A stretch of 36,803 nt of DNA, taken from NCBI GenBank assembly GCA_028289545.1, contig JANQPG010000039.1, forward strand, positions 1 to 36,803. Reading direction: 5' to 3'. The stretch comes from Woeseiaceae bacterium (GTDB lineage Bacteria; Pseudomonadota; Gammaproteobacteria; Steroidobacterales; Woeseiaceae). A program made the position numbers and the translations under genes. Below are positions 16,577 to 25,320 of the stretch, piece after piece. Below the pieces are notes generated by a model that saw only the letters and a list, made by a program, of their open reading frames with translations, did no database searches and had not been told where the DNA came from. Positions within the stretch are counted from its first letter, which is position 1. The number at the start of each line of letters is the position of its first letter.

Positions 16577-17305
16577 TCAGCGCGTATATCGCCGATGCGG
16601 CGCACGAAAGTGCAGGAACAGAGAGGCCAGCAACGCAGCCAGCGACGACCACATCGCGACACGCCAGCCGCTCAAGCCTTTTTGCGTGATCGCAAAGTCT
16701 TCGACGTAGATCGTTTCGCAGGCACCGTCCCCGGTATCCTGCCGCGTGGTGCTCGTGCCGCGCTCGTCGCCCGTGCCGGTCCCGTAGCTGGCGAGCCAGC
16801 CCGAAATGCGAATTTGATCTCCGATCTTAAGGTCCGTCACCGAATCGCGCACGGCGGCCTCGTCGCTGATCAGGTGGTTGTTCGACAGCGCGTACATATC
16901 AAAAGCATCCCAGGCCTCACGGTCCCTCGTCTGCACGTTGCAGGTGAAGATGCCGTTCCAGAACTTGAGCTTCTTGAGTAATGTGGGGTCGGCGTTACTG
17001 CCCCATACCACACAAACGTCGAGCATATTCAGATGATCGTTCGACAGTCGGTGCATGCGGCTGTTGCCGTCGTGGTGACGGAAGGAAACGACAACCCCTT
17101 CGATGTCGTAGCGGTACTTCGGCTTGACCTTGTACAGCGTATCCTCGAATACAACCTCGAACGGCCGCCGGCGCGCGGGCGTTTGCGACGGCTCCTCCTC
17201 GACGCCGGGCACGAGCTCGAGCGTCCCTGGAATGGCATTGCGATTCCAGGCGGATATGACGAGCACTAGGCTGCTAAGTACAATGATGATGCTGTTTGGC
17301 TTCAC
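16577..17305 (-). CDS. Hypothetical membrane-anchored protein
   Basis: Not recognised. From GTG 17305 it has 242 residues: an N-terminal hydrophobic helix (SIIIVLSSLVLVIS), a polar middle with two Cys and several His, a segment VTDLKIGDQIRISGWLASYG that reads like a small OB-type beta domain, and a C-terminal hydrophobic helix (MWSSLAALLASLFLHF) followed by basic residues. The topology suggests a large periplasmic domain held between two membrane helices. GTG 17365 is the other possible start but puts a basic non-hydrophobic tail before the helix. It is convergent with nei and divergent from the small protein at 17429. Confidence 0.7.
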   Translation of the reverse strand: MKPNSIIIVLSSLVLVISAWNRNAIPGTLELVPGVEEEPSQTPARRRPFEVVFEDTLYKVKPKYRYDIEGVVVSFRHHDGNSRMHRLSNDHLNMLDVCVVWGSNADPTLLKKLKFWNGIFTCNVQTRDREAWDAFDMYALSNNHLISDEAAVRDSVTDLKIGDQIRISGWLASYGTGTGDERGTSTTRQDTGDGACETIYVEDFAITQKGLSGWRVAMWSSLAALLASLFLHFRAPHRRYTR

Positions 17306-17428
17306 GGTGTCGCTGAACGCAGTCTGCGAGCGTGTAGCATATCGGCCGCAGCGGGGTCTGCACACGAACGGTTTCGCAGTTTCGGCGTCTTAACGAGAGG
17401 ACCGTGAACGGACGAGGACAAGAAAACG

Positions 17429-17857
17429 ATGGCTGAACCGTCGACACTACGTAGGCTGACCCGGGCAGGAGCGGCGCTGTTGCTTCTGGCCGCAGCTGCC
17501 GGCGTCTGGCAGTGGGTCGACAGTCAGCGGCCGGTCGACGCGGCAAGTCAGAGCGCGTTCGATCAGCAAATGCTGCTGACGACCGAACAGCTGCAGGAAC
17601 AACTCACCAACGACATCGACGGGCGCCAGCTTGCGCTCGAAAAAGAACGTGCGGAATCGGAAACGGGGCTGGGACTTTATGGTCTCTGTACAACCTGGGC
17701 CGAGTTCTACACCAATCATCCGAGCGAGTCTTCGCTTGCCAACCGGGACAGAGCCTGCAGCGAGTATCGACGCTACGTCAACACGGGCGAGTTGCCCCAG
17801 AACGACGTTGATGATGTTGACGGCGCTTCGGAGAGCGGGCAGCCGGAGACGCCGTAG
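17429..17857 (+). CDS. Hypothetical single-pass membrane protein
   Basis: Not recognised. It has 142 residues with one N-terminal membrane helix (AGAALLLLAAAAGVWQWV) and a polar, acidic remainder. An Asp/Glu/Gln-rich stretch (about 45-80) could be helical, and two Cys occur in YGLCTTW and RACSEY. The acidic tail is low complexity (NDVDDVDGASESG). It ends six bases before the convergent gene at 17864-18340. Function unknown. Confidence 0.6.
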   Translation: MAEPSTLRRLTRAGAALLLLAAAAGVWQWVDSQRPVDAASQSAFDQQMLLTTEQLQEQLTNDIDGRQLALEKERAESETGLGLYGLCTTWAEFYTNHPSESSLANRDRACSEYRRYVNTGELPQNDVDDVDGASESGQPETP

Positions 17858-17863
17858 TCTGGC

Positions 17864-18340
17864 TCAGTCGGCGGTGCTGGACTCTGACAGGAATGCCGTC
17901 GATAACTCGGCAAAATAGGACGATTGCCCGGCGACGACGGCCAGCCTGAGCACGCCGCCTTCGCCAACGCTGCCCTCGGCCGGCAAGCTCCATAAAACCC
18001 CGCCATCGCCGACGGGCTCCATGGCGAGTGGACCGGACAGGCTGTCGACGGAAGCGCCGATCGCCAGGACCGCCGAACGCAGTGCATGCCGAGACTCGAG
18101 TTCGAGCGTCTCGATGCCGTCTCTTTGTCCGCGCGCCAGGGTTAGCTGAAAGTCCGCATTGTGGAGATCGCAACGACCGCTCGGATAGCGGCAGTTGGAG
18201 CGAGCGGCCAGTGTATAGACCGCGCCCGGCTTTGCGGCGTGCGGCTGCTCGGCCACGAGCTTGTCGACTGCAAACCAGCTCAGTATGGCAAGCACCGGCG
18301 CAACCAGCAGCGCCACCACAACGTGTTTATTCTTCCACAT
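17864..18340 (-). CDS. Hypothetical single-pass membrane protein
   Basis: Not recognised. It has 158 residues with an N-terminal helix (VVVALLVAPVLAILSWFAV) and a periplasmic domain of probable beta structure. NCRYPSGRCDLHNADFQL holds two Cys seven residues apart, likely a disulfide, followed by alternating hydrophobic strands. The codon and GC pattern match the neighbours. Convergent with the gene at 17429. Confidence 0.65.
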   Translation of the reverse strand: MWKNKHVVVALLVAPVLAILSWFAVDKLVAEQPHAAKPGAVYTLAARSNCRYPSGRCDLHNADFQLTLARGQRDGIETLELESRHALRSAVLAIGASVDSLSGPLAMEPVGDGGVLWSLPAEGSVGEGGVLRLAVVAGQSSYFAELSTAFLSESSTAD

Positions 18341-18388
18341 GAGTACAGCCCTCGATTGACACTGCAGTGTAGCAGCCAGCTAACCCTC

Positions 18389-18429
18389 AAAACGACGGCG
18401 GGGCCTCGACCAGACATCGAGACCCCGCC
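18389..18429 (-). terminator. Rho-independent terminator of the symporter operon
   Basis: The arms 18397-18409 and 18417-18429 pair over 13 positions with one mismatch (GGCGGGG, mismatch, CTCGA) around a 7-base loop. Read on the minus strand, the stem is followed by a short gap and TTTT (18392-18389). It lies 14 bases beyond the symporter stop. Confidence 0.75.
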
Positions 18430-18442
18430 GCGAGGACGTACG

Positions 18443-20173
18443 TCAATGCGCCTGCGCGCCGCCCGCACCCGCGGGAACGCGGATGTCTTCGACGAGGTGG
18501 ATGATGTGCTCCGGCGGCGATGCCGTCAGTCGACTGACCGCAAAAGCGACGAGGAAGTTGAAGACTGCGCCCACGGCGCCGAACGCATTCGGTTCGATGC
18601 CCAGGAACCAGTTCTCCGGCAGATCGCCGAGAAACGCCGTGCTCGGCACGAACATGATGCCTTTGTGCTGGAACACGTAGAACAGCGTCACGCTAATGCC
18701 CGCAATCATGCCGGCAATGGCGCCCTCCTTGTTCATGCGCTTGTAGAAAATCCCCATCATGAGCGCCGGGAAGATCGACGACGCCGCGAGCCCGAACGCG
18801 AGCGCCACGGTGCCCGCCGCAAAATCGGGCGGATTGAAGCCCAGGTAGCCCGCCACGGCAATGGCCCCCGCCATGGCCAGGCGGCTCGCAAGCAATTCCT
18901 GTTTTTCCGTAATGTCGGGCCGGAACACGCCCTTCAGCAAGTCGTGCGAAATGGCGCTGGATATGGCCAGCAAGAGCCCCGCCGCTGTCGACAACGCGGC
19001 GGCCAGGCCACCGGCAGCCACGAGCGCAATCACCCAGTTGGGCAGGTTCGCGATCTCGGGGTTGGCAAGCACCATGATGTCGCGGTCGACGTTGGTCATT
19101 TCGTTGGTCTCGGCATCCGCCGTGTACTGGATGCGGCCGTCACCGTTCTTGTCCTCGAAGGCCAGGAGACCGGTCTGCTCCCAGTTCTTGATCCACTGCG
19201 GACGCTCGTCGTACAGCATGTACTCGCCCGGTGTCGGTTCGATCGTCGACATCAGGTTCAGGCGCGCCATGGCCGCTACCGACGGTGCCGTCGTGTACAG
19301 AATCGCAATGAACACGAGCGCCCAACCGGCTGAGCTGCGCGCGTCCTTGACCTTCGGCACGGTAAAGAAGCGAATGATGACGTGCGGCAGCCCCGCGGTC
19401 CCGATCATGAGCGACATCGTGTACATAAACATGTTGGTTGCGCTGAGCCTGACGTTGGTCGTGTATTCGGCAAAGCCGGTATCGCGCAACACCTGATCGA
19501 GCTTGTCGAGCAGGAACACGTCGCTGCCGGCCATCGTCGATCCGAGGCCAAGCTGCGGCAGCGGGTTGCCGGTCAGGTTCAGGGATATAAAGATTGCGGG
19601 GATCGTGTACGCGAGGATCAACACACAGTACTGCGCAATCTGCGTATAGGTGATGCCCTTCATGCCACCCATGACGGCGTAGAAGAACACGATGCCCATG
19701 CCGACCGCCAGGCCGACGTCGTAGTCGACCTCCAGGAAGCGCGAGAACGCCACGCCGATGCCTTTCATCTGTCCGATCACGTAGGTGACCGAGGCGATGA
19801 TCAGACACAGCACGGCAACGATGCGCGCGGTCTTCGAGTAGTACCGGTCACCGATAAACTCGGGCACCGTGAACTTTCCAAATTTGCGCAGGTACGGCGC
19901 CAGCAGCATTGCGAGCAGCACGTAGCCGCCGGTCCAGCCCATCAGGAACACGGAACCGCCGTAGCCCATGAAGGCAATGAGCCCAGCCATCGAGATGAAC
20001 GACGCCGCCGACATCCAGTCGGCAGCCGTCGCCATGCCGTTGGCAACGGGGTTGATGCCGCCGCCCGCAACGTAGAATTCTTTGGTCGAACCGGCGCGTG
20101 CCCAGATCGCAATGCCGATGTACAGGGCAAACGTGAAGCCGACGACGAGGTAGGTCATGGATTGTAGTGTCAT
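18443..20173 (-). CDS. Sodium:solute symporter, acetate/ActP type (VC_2705 subfamily)
   Basis: A 576-residue SSS-family secondary transporter with about 13 hydrophobic helices. Typical segments are STKEFYVAGGGINPVANGMATAADWMSAASFI near the N-terminus, KFGKFTVPEFIGDRYYS, and VMGGMKGITYTQIAQY. A longer hydrophilic loop (about 300-370) rich in Asp/Glu/Asn separates two helical blocks. The family couples Na+ entry to uptake of small monocarboxylates such as acetate. The companion DUF4212 small subunit ends 3 bases upstream, the usual pair for this subfamily. The divergent CrbS-like kinase probably controls the same carbon source. Confidence 0.9.
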   Translation of the reverse strand: MTLQSMTYLVVGFTFALYIGIAIWARAGSTKEFYVAGGGINPVANGMATAADWMSAASFISMAGLIAFMGYGGSVFLMGWTGGYVLLAMLLAPYLRKFGKFTVPEFIGDRYYSKTARIVAVLCLIIASVTYVIGQMKGIGVAFSRFLEVDYDVGLAVGMGIVFFYAVMGGMKGITYTQIAQYCVLILAYTIPAIFISLNLTGNPLPQLGLGSTMAGSDVFLLDKLDQVLRDTGFAEYTTNVRLSATNMFMYTMSLMIGTAGLPHVIIRFFTVPKVKDARSSAGWALVFIAILYTTAPSVAAMARLNLMSTIEPTPGEYMLYDERPQWIKNWEQTGLLAFEDKNGDGRIQYTADAETNEMTNVDRDIMVLANPEIANLPNWVIALVAAGGLAAALSTAAGLLLAISSAISHDLLKGVFRPDITEKQELLASRLAMAGAIAVAGYLGFNPPDFAAGTVALAFGLAASSIFPALMMGIFYKRMNKEGAIAGMIAGISVTLFYVFQHKGIMFVPSTAFLGDLPENWFLGIEPNAFGAVGAVFNFLVAFAVSRLTASPPEHIIHLVEDIRVPAGAGGAQAH

Positions 20174-20176
20174 GGC

Positions 20177-20428
20177 CTAGTCCTCTTCGACGCCGTGCTC
20201 GCGATCGAGCTTGCCCATGCGATTCGCGTAGAAAAAGATCAGCGCGACGAAAATGTAGATCGAACCCTGCTGCGCAAACCAGAAACCCAGCTTGTAGCCG
20301 CCGATCTGGATGTTGTTGAGCGGTTCGACAAGGATGATGCCGAACAGGTACGAGCAGACGAACCAGATCACCATACAGATCGCCACCAGTTTCAGGTTGG
20401 CGCTCCAATAGCTCGCGTTCTTGGACAT
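20177..20428 (-). CDS. DUF4212 symporter small subunit
   Basis: An 83-residue two-helix membrane protein (LKLVAICMVIWFVCSYLFGIILV and GFWFAQQGSIYIFVALIFFYA) ending in the cytoplasmic motif NRMGKLDREHG. These features match the small subunit that accompanies VC_2705-type symporters. ATG 20428 is chosen because GAAGGGGGAACCC precedes it and the residues upstream in the same frame are basic and non-homologous. It is first in a two-gene operon with the symporter. Confidence 0.9.
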   Translation of the reverse strand: MSKNASYWSANLKLVAICMVIWFVCSYLFGIILVEPLNNIQIGGYKLGFWFAQQGSIYIFVALIFFYANRMGKLDREHGVEED

Positions 20429-20501
20429 GGGTTCCCCCTTCTTATAAAGGTCATGAGCGAATAGGCCCACTCGCAATCTAGCAAAGCGCCGCCTTCCCGC
20501 C

Positions 20502-20520
20502 GTACCGACTTTAGTCGTAC
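20502..20520. promoter_or_regulatory. Palindrome in the symporter / kinase divergent region
   Basis: GTACCGACTTTAGTCGTAC contains the perfect inverted repeat CGACT-TT-AGTCG with near-symmetric GTAC ends. It lies 74 bases upstream of the small-subunit ATG. A symmetric site of this size would fit a dimeric LuxR-type response regulator such as CrbR, but the assignment is inference. Confidence 0.4.
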
Positions 20521-20708
20521 AACACGTGCCGCCTGGTCGGGCTACAGCCACCGGACAGATTGCTTTTTTCCATTCTGCTCAGCTACTTGGGTGAAGTCGT
20601 GCAGCCGAGTCCGTGACAAACCCGTATTCGCCCGCTTGCGACCAAGGTAGTAGACTCGGGCGAATTCGGGCGGCCACCGGGCGTGGCCGCGACGAGGGGG
20701 GAATACGT

Positions 20709-23700
20709 TTGATCGACTGGTGGACTCTGCTGCTGTTGTCCATTCTCTACGTCGGTCTCCTGTTCGCGGTGGCGCGTTGGGGAGACCGCGTCGGGGCAAA
20801 GCGCCTGTCGCCGAAACTGCGCGCCCTGATCTACAGCCTGGCGCTGGGCGTGTACGCGACCTCATGGACCTTCTACGGCGCGGTGGGCAGCGCCTCGGTC
20901 GACGGATGGCTGTACCTCACGATCTATCTCGGCCCGATACTGGTGTTTGTGTTCGGCTGGGGCGTCATCACCCGCATGGTGGCGATCAGCAAGCGGCAGA
21001 ACCTGACGTCGATCGCCGACTTCATTGCGGCGCGTTACGGCAAAGCGCGCAGCCTTGCCGTCATCGTGACCTTGATCGCAACGATCGGATCGGTGCCCTA
21101 CATTGCGCTGCAGCTCAAGGCGATTGTTGCAGGCTTCGATATTGTCTCGAACTACCGCGCCAACGGCGACACAGGCATCGACACGGCACTCGTGACCGCC
21201 GCGGCGCTTGCGCTGTTTGCCATACTGTTCGGAACGCGCAAGATCAACGTCACCGAACACCACGACGGCATGATGCTGGCGATTGCGTTCGAATCCCTCG
21301 TCAAGCTGCTCGCGTTTATTGCCGTCGGACTGTTTGCCCTCTATCTGCTGGGCCCCGGCCAGGACGTCATGCCGTTGCGTACGAGCGGCCCGGATCTCGC
21401 CGGCGTATTCAGCCTGGCAAGCCTTCCGGACATGTTCATTACCCAGCTGATCCTCGCAGGCGCGGCCATCCTGTGTCTGCCGCGGCAGTTTCACGTCATG
21501 GTGGTCGAGGCGCGCAAAGACGCGAACATCGACTCCGCGCGCTGGCTGTTCCCGCTTTATCTCGCCCTGTTCAGCGTGTTTGTCATACCGATTACGCTGG
21601 CCGGGCTCAGCACGCTGTCGACCGGCAGCTTCAGCGCTGACAGCTTTGTGCTGGCGCTGCCGCTGACGGCGGGGCAGGACTGGCTGACCCTGCTGGCGTT
21701 TCTGGGTGGTTTCTCGGCCGCGACCGGCATGGCGATCGTGGCCTGCGTGGCGCTATCGACCATGATCTCGAACGAAATTGTGCTACCGCTGCTGCTCGAA
21801 CGTCGTCCGAACAACGGGGACACCGAACAGGATTACTCGCGGCGCCTGCTCGTTATCCGGCGTATCGCCATCGCCGGCATAGCGGCCATGGCCTACGTGT
21901 ATTACGCCGCTGCCGGCGAGTCCGCGGCCCTCGCGGCAATTGGCCTCTTGTCGTTTGCCGCGGCGGCGCAGTTTGCCCCACTGATACTGTTTGGCCTGTA
22001 CTGGCCGCGCTCCACGCGCCACGGCGCGCTGACCGGGCTTTGCCTGGGCTTCGTATTGTGGGCGTACACGCTGTTTCTGCCGGCGCTTGCCCGCGCCGGC
22101 GCGTTACCTCGCGGTTTTGTGGACAACGGCTTGTTCGAACTCGCGTGGCTGCGTCCCGAAGCGCTGTTCTTCGATCTCGGCGCACAACCGCTCAGCCACG
22201 GCGTCGCGTGGTCGCTGGGCCTCAACGTCACTGCACTCGTGGTGGTGTCGCTGTTGACGCGGCAATCGCTCGTGGAGAAGATCCAGGCACGTGCGTTTAC
22301 GACGCCGCCCACACCACGCAGCCGGGCCTTGATAGCGGACGTCGGTACGGAAATCCGCACGGCCGACCTGATGGAGCTAGCGGAGCGCTTCCTAGGCGAG
22401 CAGCACGCGCGCCAGTCGTTTGCCGACTTTGCCGCCACCGAACAGCTCATTCTCACGCCTGCAGCACCGGCGGATCGTCAGCTCGTACAGTTCACGGAGC
22501 GAGTGCTCGCGGGCGCCATCGGGGCCGCTTCAGCGCGCGTCGTGATTACAACGGCCCTCCGGCGCACGGGTATGGAGATCGCCGACGTCGTCACCTTGCT
22601 CGACGAAACCTCGCACGCGATCCGCTTCAATCGCCAACTGCTGGAAGTCACGCTCGAAAACATCCCGCAGGGGGTCAGCGTGGTCGACGCTTCGCAGCGG
22701 ATCATCGGCTGGAACCAGCGCTACAAGGAACTGATGGGGTACCCCGCCGGCATGGTGCACGTGGGGCAGCCCATTGCCGAGCTGATTCGCTACTCGGCCG
22801 AACACGGTCGCTTTGGCGATCGGAACCCGGAACAGGAGGTTGCCAAGCGGCTGCAACATCTCAAGTCCGGTACACCCTACGTCTATCAGAGCAACTTCGA
22901 CGACGGCAAGGTCGTCGAAATCCGTGGCCAGCCCATGCCGGACGGCGGCTACGTGACGACGTTTACCGACATTACCGAGTTCAAGGCGCAGGAGGCGGCG
23001 CTTGTCGACGCCAAGGCCATGCTTGAGCAGCGTGTCGCCGACCGCACGGCCGAACTCGAAAACGCCATGGAGCTTCTGACTGACGCAAAAAAAGAGGCTG
23101 AGGACGCCAACGCCTCCAAGACGAAGTTCCTTGCCGCAGCCGCGCACGACCTGTTGCAACCGCTCAACGCTACCAAACTGTTTGCGGCCCTGCTGCACGA
23201 AGACCGCAAACAGCTGTCTCCCGAACAAAGCCGGCTCGTCGAACGGCTGCAGAGCGGGCTTGGCTCGGTCGAAGACCTGTTGAGCGCGCTGCTCGATATC
23301 TCGCGGCTCGACACAGCGGCCCCGGAGCCTGCCATTGCGGCAATTTCGGTGCGCGAGCTCTTCGACGCCCTGAAACTGCAGTTCACCGAGGCTTTCCGCG
23401 AGGACGGACTCGAACTCCGGATTGCCGACACAGACTACTGGGTGCGATCCGATCCCGCGCTGCTCCGGCGCATTCTGCAGAACTTCCTGAGCAACGCACG
23501 GCGCTACACCGAGAACGGCGGCGTGTTGCTCGGCTGTCGCCGCCGCGGCAACAGCGTTGCGCTGCAGGTGGTCGACACGGGCAGAGGTATTGCACCGACC
23601 GATCAGGACCGTGTGTTCGAGGAGTTCCAGCGCCTTGCGGGCAGCGACAAGAGCGCCAAACGCGGTCTCGGACTTGGGCTCGCCATCGTGCGCCGCATTG

Positions 23701-24236
23701 CGCGTTTGCTCGACCATCCCGTCGACATGCGCTCGGAGCCCGGCCGCGGCAGCTCCTTCGAGGTCCTCGTGCCCCTGGCCCAGGCGCAGAGACGCGAAGA
23801 AAGCAGCAAACCGGCAGCGCAGCCCGCACCGTCGTCGCTGGTGGGCGAACACATCCTGTGCGTCGACAACGAACCCGAAATTCTAGAAGCCATGGCCGGG
23901 CTGCTCAGCAAGTGGGGCGCGCTGCCCGTAACGGCGAGCAACAAACACGAAGCGCTGGAAGCCTGCCGAGCCTTGAGAAAAGACCGGCAGCGCAAACCCT
24001 CACTCATGCTCGTCGACTACCACCTCGACGATGGCGCCATCGGCCTCGACGTCATCGACGCCGTGCGCGAACTGATCGGTCAGCCCGTCCCTGCCCTTAT
24101 ACTCACGGCCGACCACACCGACGCCGTCGACGACGAAATTCGGGACCGCGGTTTGCCGGTACTGCGCAAGCCCGTCAAACCCGCGGCGCTCAGGGCACAG
24201 ATTACGAGTCTGTTGGGGAGACGGGAGGTGGCTTGA
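20709..24236 (+). CDS. SSS-domain hybrid sensor histidine kinase, CrbS/MxtR-like
   Basis: A 1175-residue hybrid kinase. Residues 1 to about 500 form a multi-helix sodium:solute-symporter-like domain, then a linker, a PAS domain (from about 640, LENIPQGVSVVDASQRIIGWN), a coiled coil, HisKA with His813 in AAAHDLLQPLNATKL, a HATPase (N box near 925, DTGRGI near 956, GLGLGLAI near 986), and a C-terminal receiver with phospho-acceptor Asp1103 in VDYHLDDG and Lys in RKPVKP. TTG 20709 is the start: GAGGGGGG lies just upstream. This layout and the divergent acetate-type symporter match CrbS of Vibrio and MxtR of Pseudomonas, which with a LuxR-type partner switch on acetate use. The partner regulator is not in the window. 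Confidence 0.9.
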   Translation: MIDWWTLLLLSILYVGLLFAVARWGDRVGAKRLSPKLRALIYSLALGVYATSWTFYGAVGSASVDGWLYLTIYLGPILVFVFGWGVITRMVAISKRQNLTSIADFIAARYGKARSLAVIVTLIATIGSVPYIALQLKAIVAGFDIVSNYRANGDTGIDTALVTAAALALFAILFGTRKINVTEHHDGMMLAIAFESLVKLLAFIAVGLFALYLLGPGQDVMPLRTSGPDLAGVFSLASLPDMFITQLILAGAAILCLPRQFHVMVVEARKDANIDSARWLFPLYLALFSVFVIPITLAGLSTLSTGSFSADSFVLALPLTAGQDWLTLLAFLGGFSAATGMAIVACVALSTMISNEIVLPLLLERRPNNGDTEQDYSRRLLVIRRIAIAGIAAMAYVYYAAAGESAALAAIGLLSFAAAAQFAPLILFGLYWPRSTRHGALTGLCLGFVLWAYTLFLPALARAGALPRGFVDNGLFELAWLRPEALFFDLGAQPLSHGVAWSLGLNVTALVVVSLLTRQSLVEKIQARAFTTPPTPRSRALIADVGTEIRTADLMELAERFLGEQHARQSFADFAATEQLILTPAAPADRQLVQFTERVLAGAIGAASARVVITTALRRTGMEIADVVTLLDETSHAIRFNRQLLEVTLENIPQGVSVVDASQRIIGWNQRYKELMGYPAGMVHVGQPIAELIRYSAEHGRFGDRNPEQEVAKRLQHLKSGTPYVYQSNFDDGKVVEIRGQPMPDGGYVTTFTDITEFKAQEAALVDAKAMLEQRVADRTAELENAMELLTDAKKEAEDANASKTKFLAAAAHDLLQPLNATKLFAALLHEDRKQLSPEQSRLVERLQSGLGSVEDLLSALLDISRLDTAAPEPAIAAISVRELFDALKLQFTEAFREDGLELRIADTDYWVRSDPALLRRILQNFLSNARRYTENGGVLLGCRRRGNSVALQVVDTGRGIAPTDQDRVFEEFQRLAGSDKSAKRGLGLGLAIVRRIARLLDHPVDMRSEPGRGSSFEVLVPLAQAQRREESSKPAAQPAPSSLVGEHILCVDNEPEILEAMAGLLSKWGALPVTASNKHEALEACRALRKDRQRKPSLMLVDYHLDDGAIGLDVIDAVRELIGQPVPALILTADHTDAVDDEIRDRGLPVLRKPVKPAALRAQITSLLGRREVA

Positions 24237-24385
24237 GGTCTACCTTGCAGCTACCTTGCTCTCAATATCAATGGCAATCGCCGGCGAAACAGAGATGTTG
24301 CATTCTGGAGGTAGACGACGAAAACGGGCTCTGGCTGTGGTTCTCCCGACGGAAACCGGGCTGCTCCAACACCATGAACTTTCTG

Positions 24386-24814
24386 TCATTGGACCAACCG
24401 CCAGATTCCGCTTACGACCGACTGCTTTTGCCAACCGACAGTATCTTCGGCGTTTTGCTGTACGATCGATGATGTTCTCTGCGCGCCCCAAAGATCTACA
24501 GCGAGAACCGGTTTATTGTAATCGCGCGCCCCAGCGATCTCCTTGTTGATCCACTCACTGTAGTTCACATACATACCGGTCGGAATAACGACGACGTGAC
24601 TATTTACGATCAGGCTATTGATCATCATTCCAAGCGCAACATCGTTGGGCGCATCATGAATAGGGTTGTCTTTGGGCACAGACCAGTCTACGAAATGCAG
24701 CGCGGTCAGCCCATTGTGGACTGTCCAACTTGTTTCGAATAGCCATTCGGCGAGCTTCTCGTAGTGTTCTGAATGAGCCCATGAGTGGCTTATAAAGACA
24801 TTTATTGAGATCAT
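24386..24814 (-). CDS. ThsB-like TIR-domain protein (Thoeris-type), orphan
   Basis: A 142-residue single-domain protein. INVFISHSWAHSEHYEKLAEWL begins a TIR-like fold; WSVPKDNPIHDAPN, the VVVIPTGMYVNYSEWINKEIAGA block with the conserved Glu, and KPVLAVDLWGAQRTS follow in the order of the ThsB/DUF1863 TIR-like family. In Thoeris defence, ThsB senses phage and makes a cyclic ADP-ribose-type signal that activates the NADase ThsA. ATG 24814 has GGAGAGAGGAG in front. No ThsA (SIR2-SLOG or Macro type) lies in the window, so the gene is an orphan, a remnant, or part of a variant system. The surrounding DNA is visibly more AT-rich than its neighbours, suggesting acquisition. Confidence 0.78.
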   Translation of the reverse strand: MISINVFISHSWAHSEHYEKLAEWLFETSWTVHNGLTALHFVDWSVPKDNPIHDAPNDVALGMMINSLIVNSHVVVIPTGMYVNYSEWINKEIAGARDYNKPVLAVDLWGAQRTSSIVQQNAEDTVGWQKQSVVSGIWRLVQ

Positions 24815-25265
24815 CTCCTCTCTCCAAGGCCACTTCGTTAGAAAGCAATAAAGTTGCGCTGATCGGACGCCCGAAATTCGATGTTGTTGGTCTGACGCTC
24901 CGGCTTGTCGGTTATTGAGTAAACCTGCTGCGAATCCAAATCAAATCTGGGCGGCGTTGGGCAAGCATTGCAACCGGCCGGTCTGCGCGGAAACTTGATC
25001 TAGGTGTCTGGTAGCTTCCAACCCCTAAGCTACCGTCGCCACAATCTGGCTGCGATAAGAACCTCGATCTCCGTAAATAACAACGAATTATAGGTGAGAT
25101 ATCCCACTTATCTCGCTGGCAGTAGACTGCCGCTCTGAAATAGAGTTGCAGCCACCGAGCTGCGAGCAGAGCGGATACGTACTCACAAGCAGGTCCTTTC
25201 GGCGTCGACCAGCTTTTTACACCGAAGGTTAGTCCCAGTTGTATCTCAACAGCTATTAAGCTTAA
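24815..25265. other. Non-coding, hairpin-rich segment between TIR and toxin-antitoxin genes
   Basis: No recognisable gene is seen here on either strand; an open frame on the minus strand (24912-25391) runs across the antitoxin promoter and its product looks random. The segment is AT-richer than the window average. It carries several inverted repeats: 25010-25034 (GGTAGCTT arms, 9-base loop, perfect), 25096-25114 (GAGATA arms, 7-base loop), 25118-25131 (GGCAGT-AG-ACTGCC), and an imperfect stem at about 25195-25227. It could be a structured RNA, an attachment or recombination region, or debris of a lost gene. Confidence 0.5.
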
Positions 25266-25294
25266 TTGCTCTGTACGGCAATCCGCCGTACAAT
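25266..25294 (+). promoter_or_regulatory. Promoter of the DUF1778/GNAT operon
   Basis: The -10 hexamer TACAAT (25289-25294) matches five of six consensus bases. TTGCTC (25266-25271) sits exactly 17 bases upstream as a weak -35. The ATG follows 27 bases after the -10. Confidence 0.6.
25272..25292. promoter_or_regulatory. Operator palindrome of the DUF1778/GNAT operon
   Basis: TGTACGGC-AATCC-GCCGTACA is a perfect inverted repeat with 8-bp arms. It fills the spacer between -35 and -10 and covers part of the -10, an ideal place for repression by the ribbon-helix-helix antitoxin or toxin-antitoxin complex. Confidence 0.65.
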
Positions 25295-25320
25295 TTGAGT
25301 ATTCCACAAGAGACAAGCCA

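Noticed and set aside
18161..19333. A long plus-strand frame opposite the symporter
   Set aside because: It mirrors the codon bias of the symporter gene and its product is rich in Arg, His and Gln with no domain.
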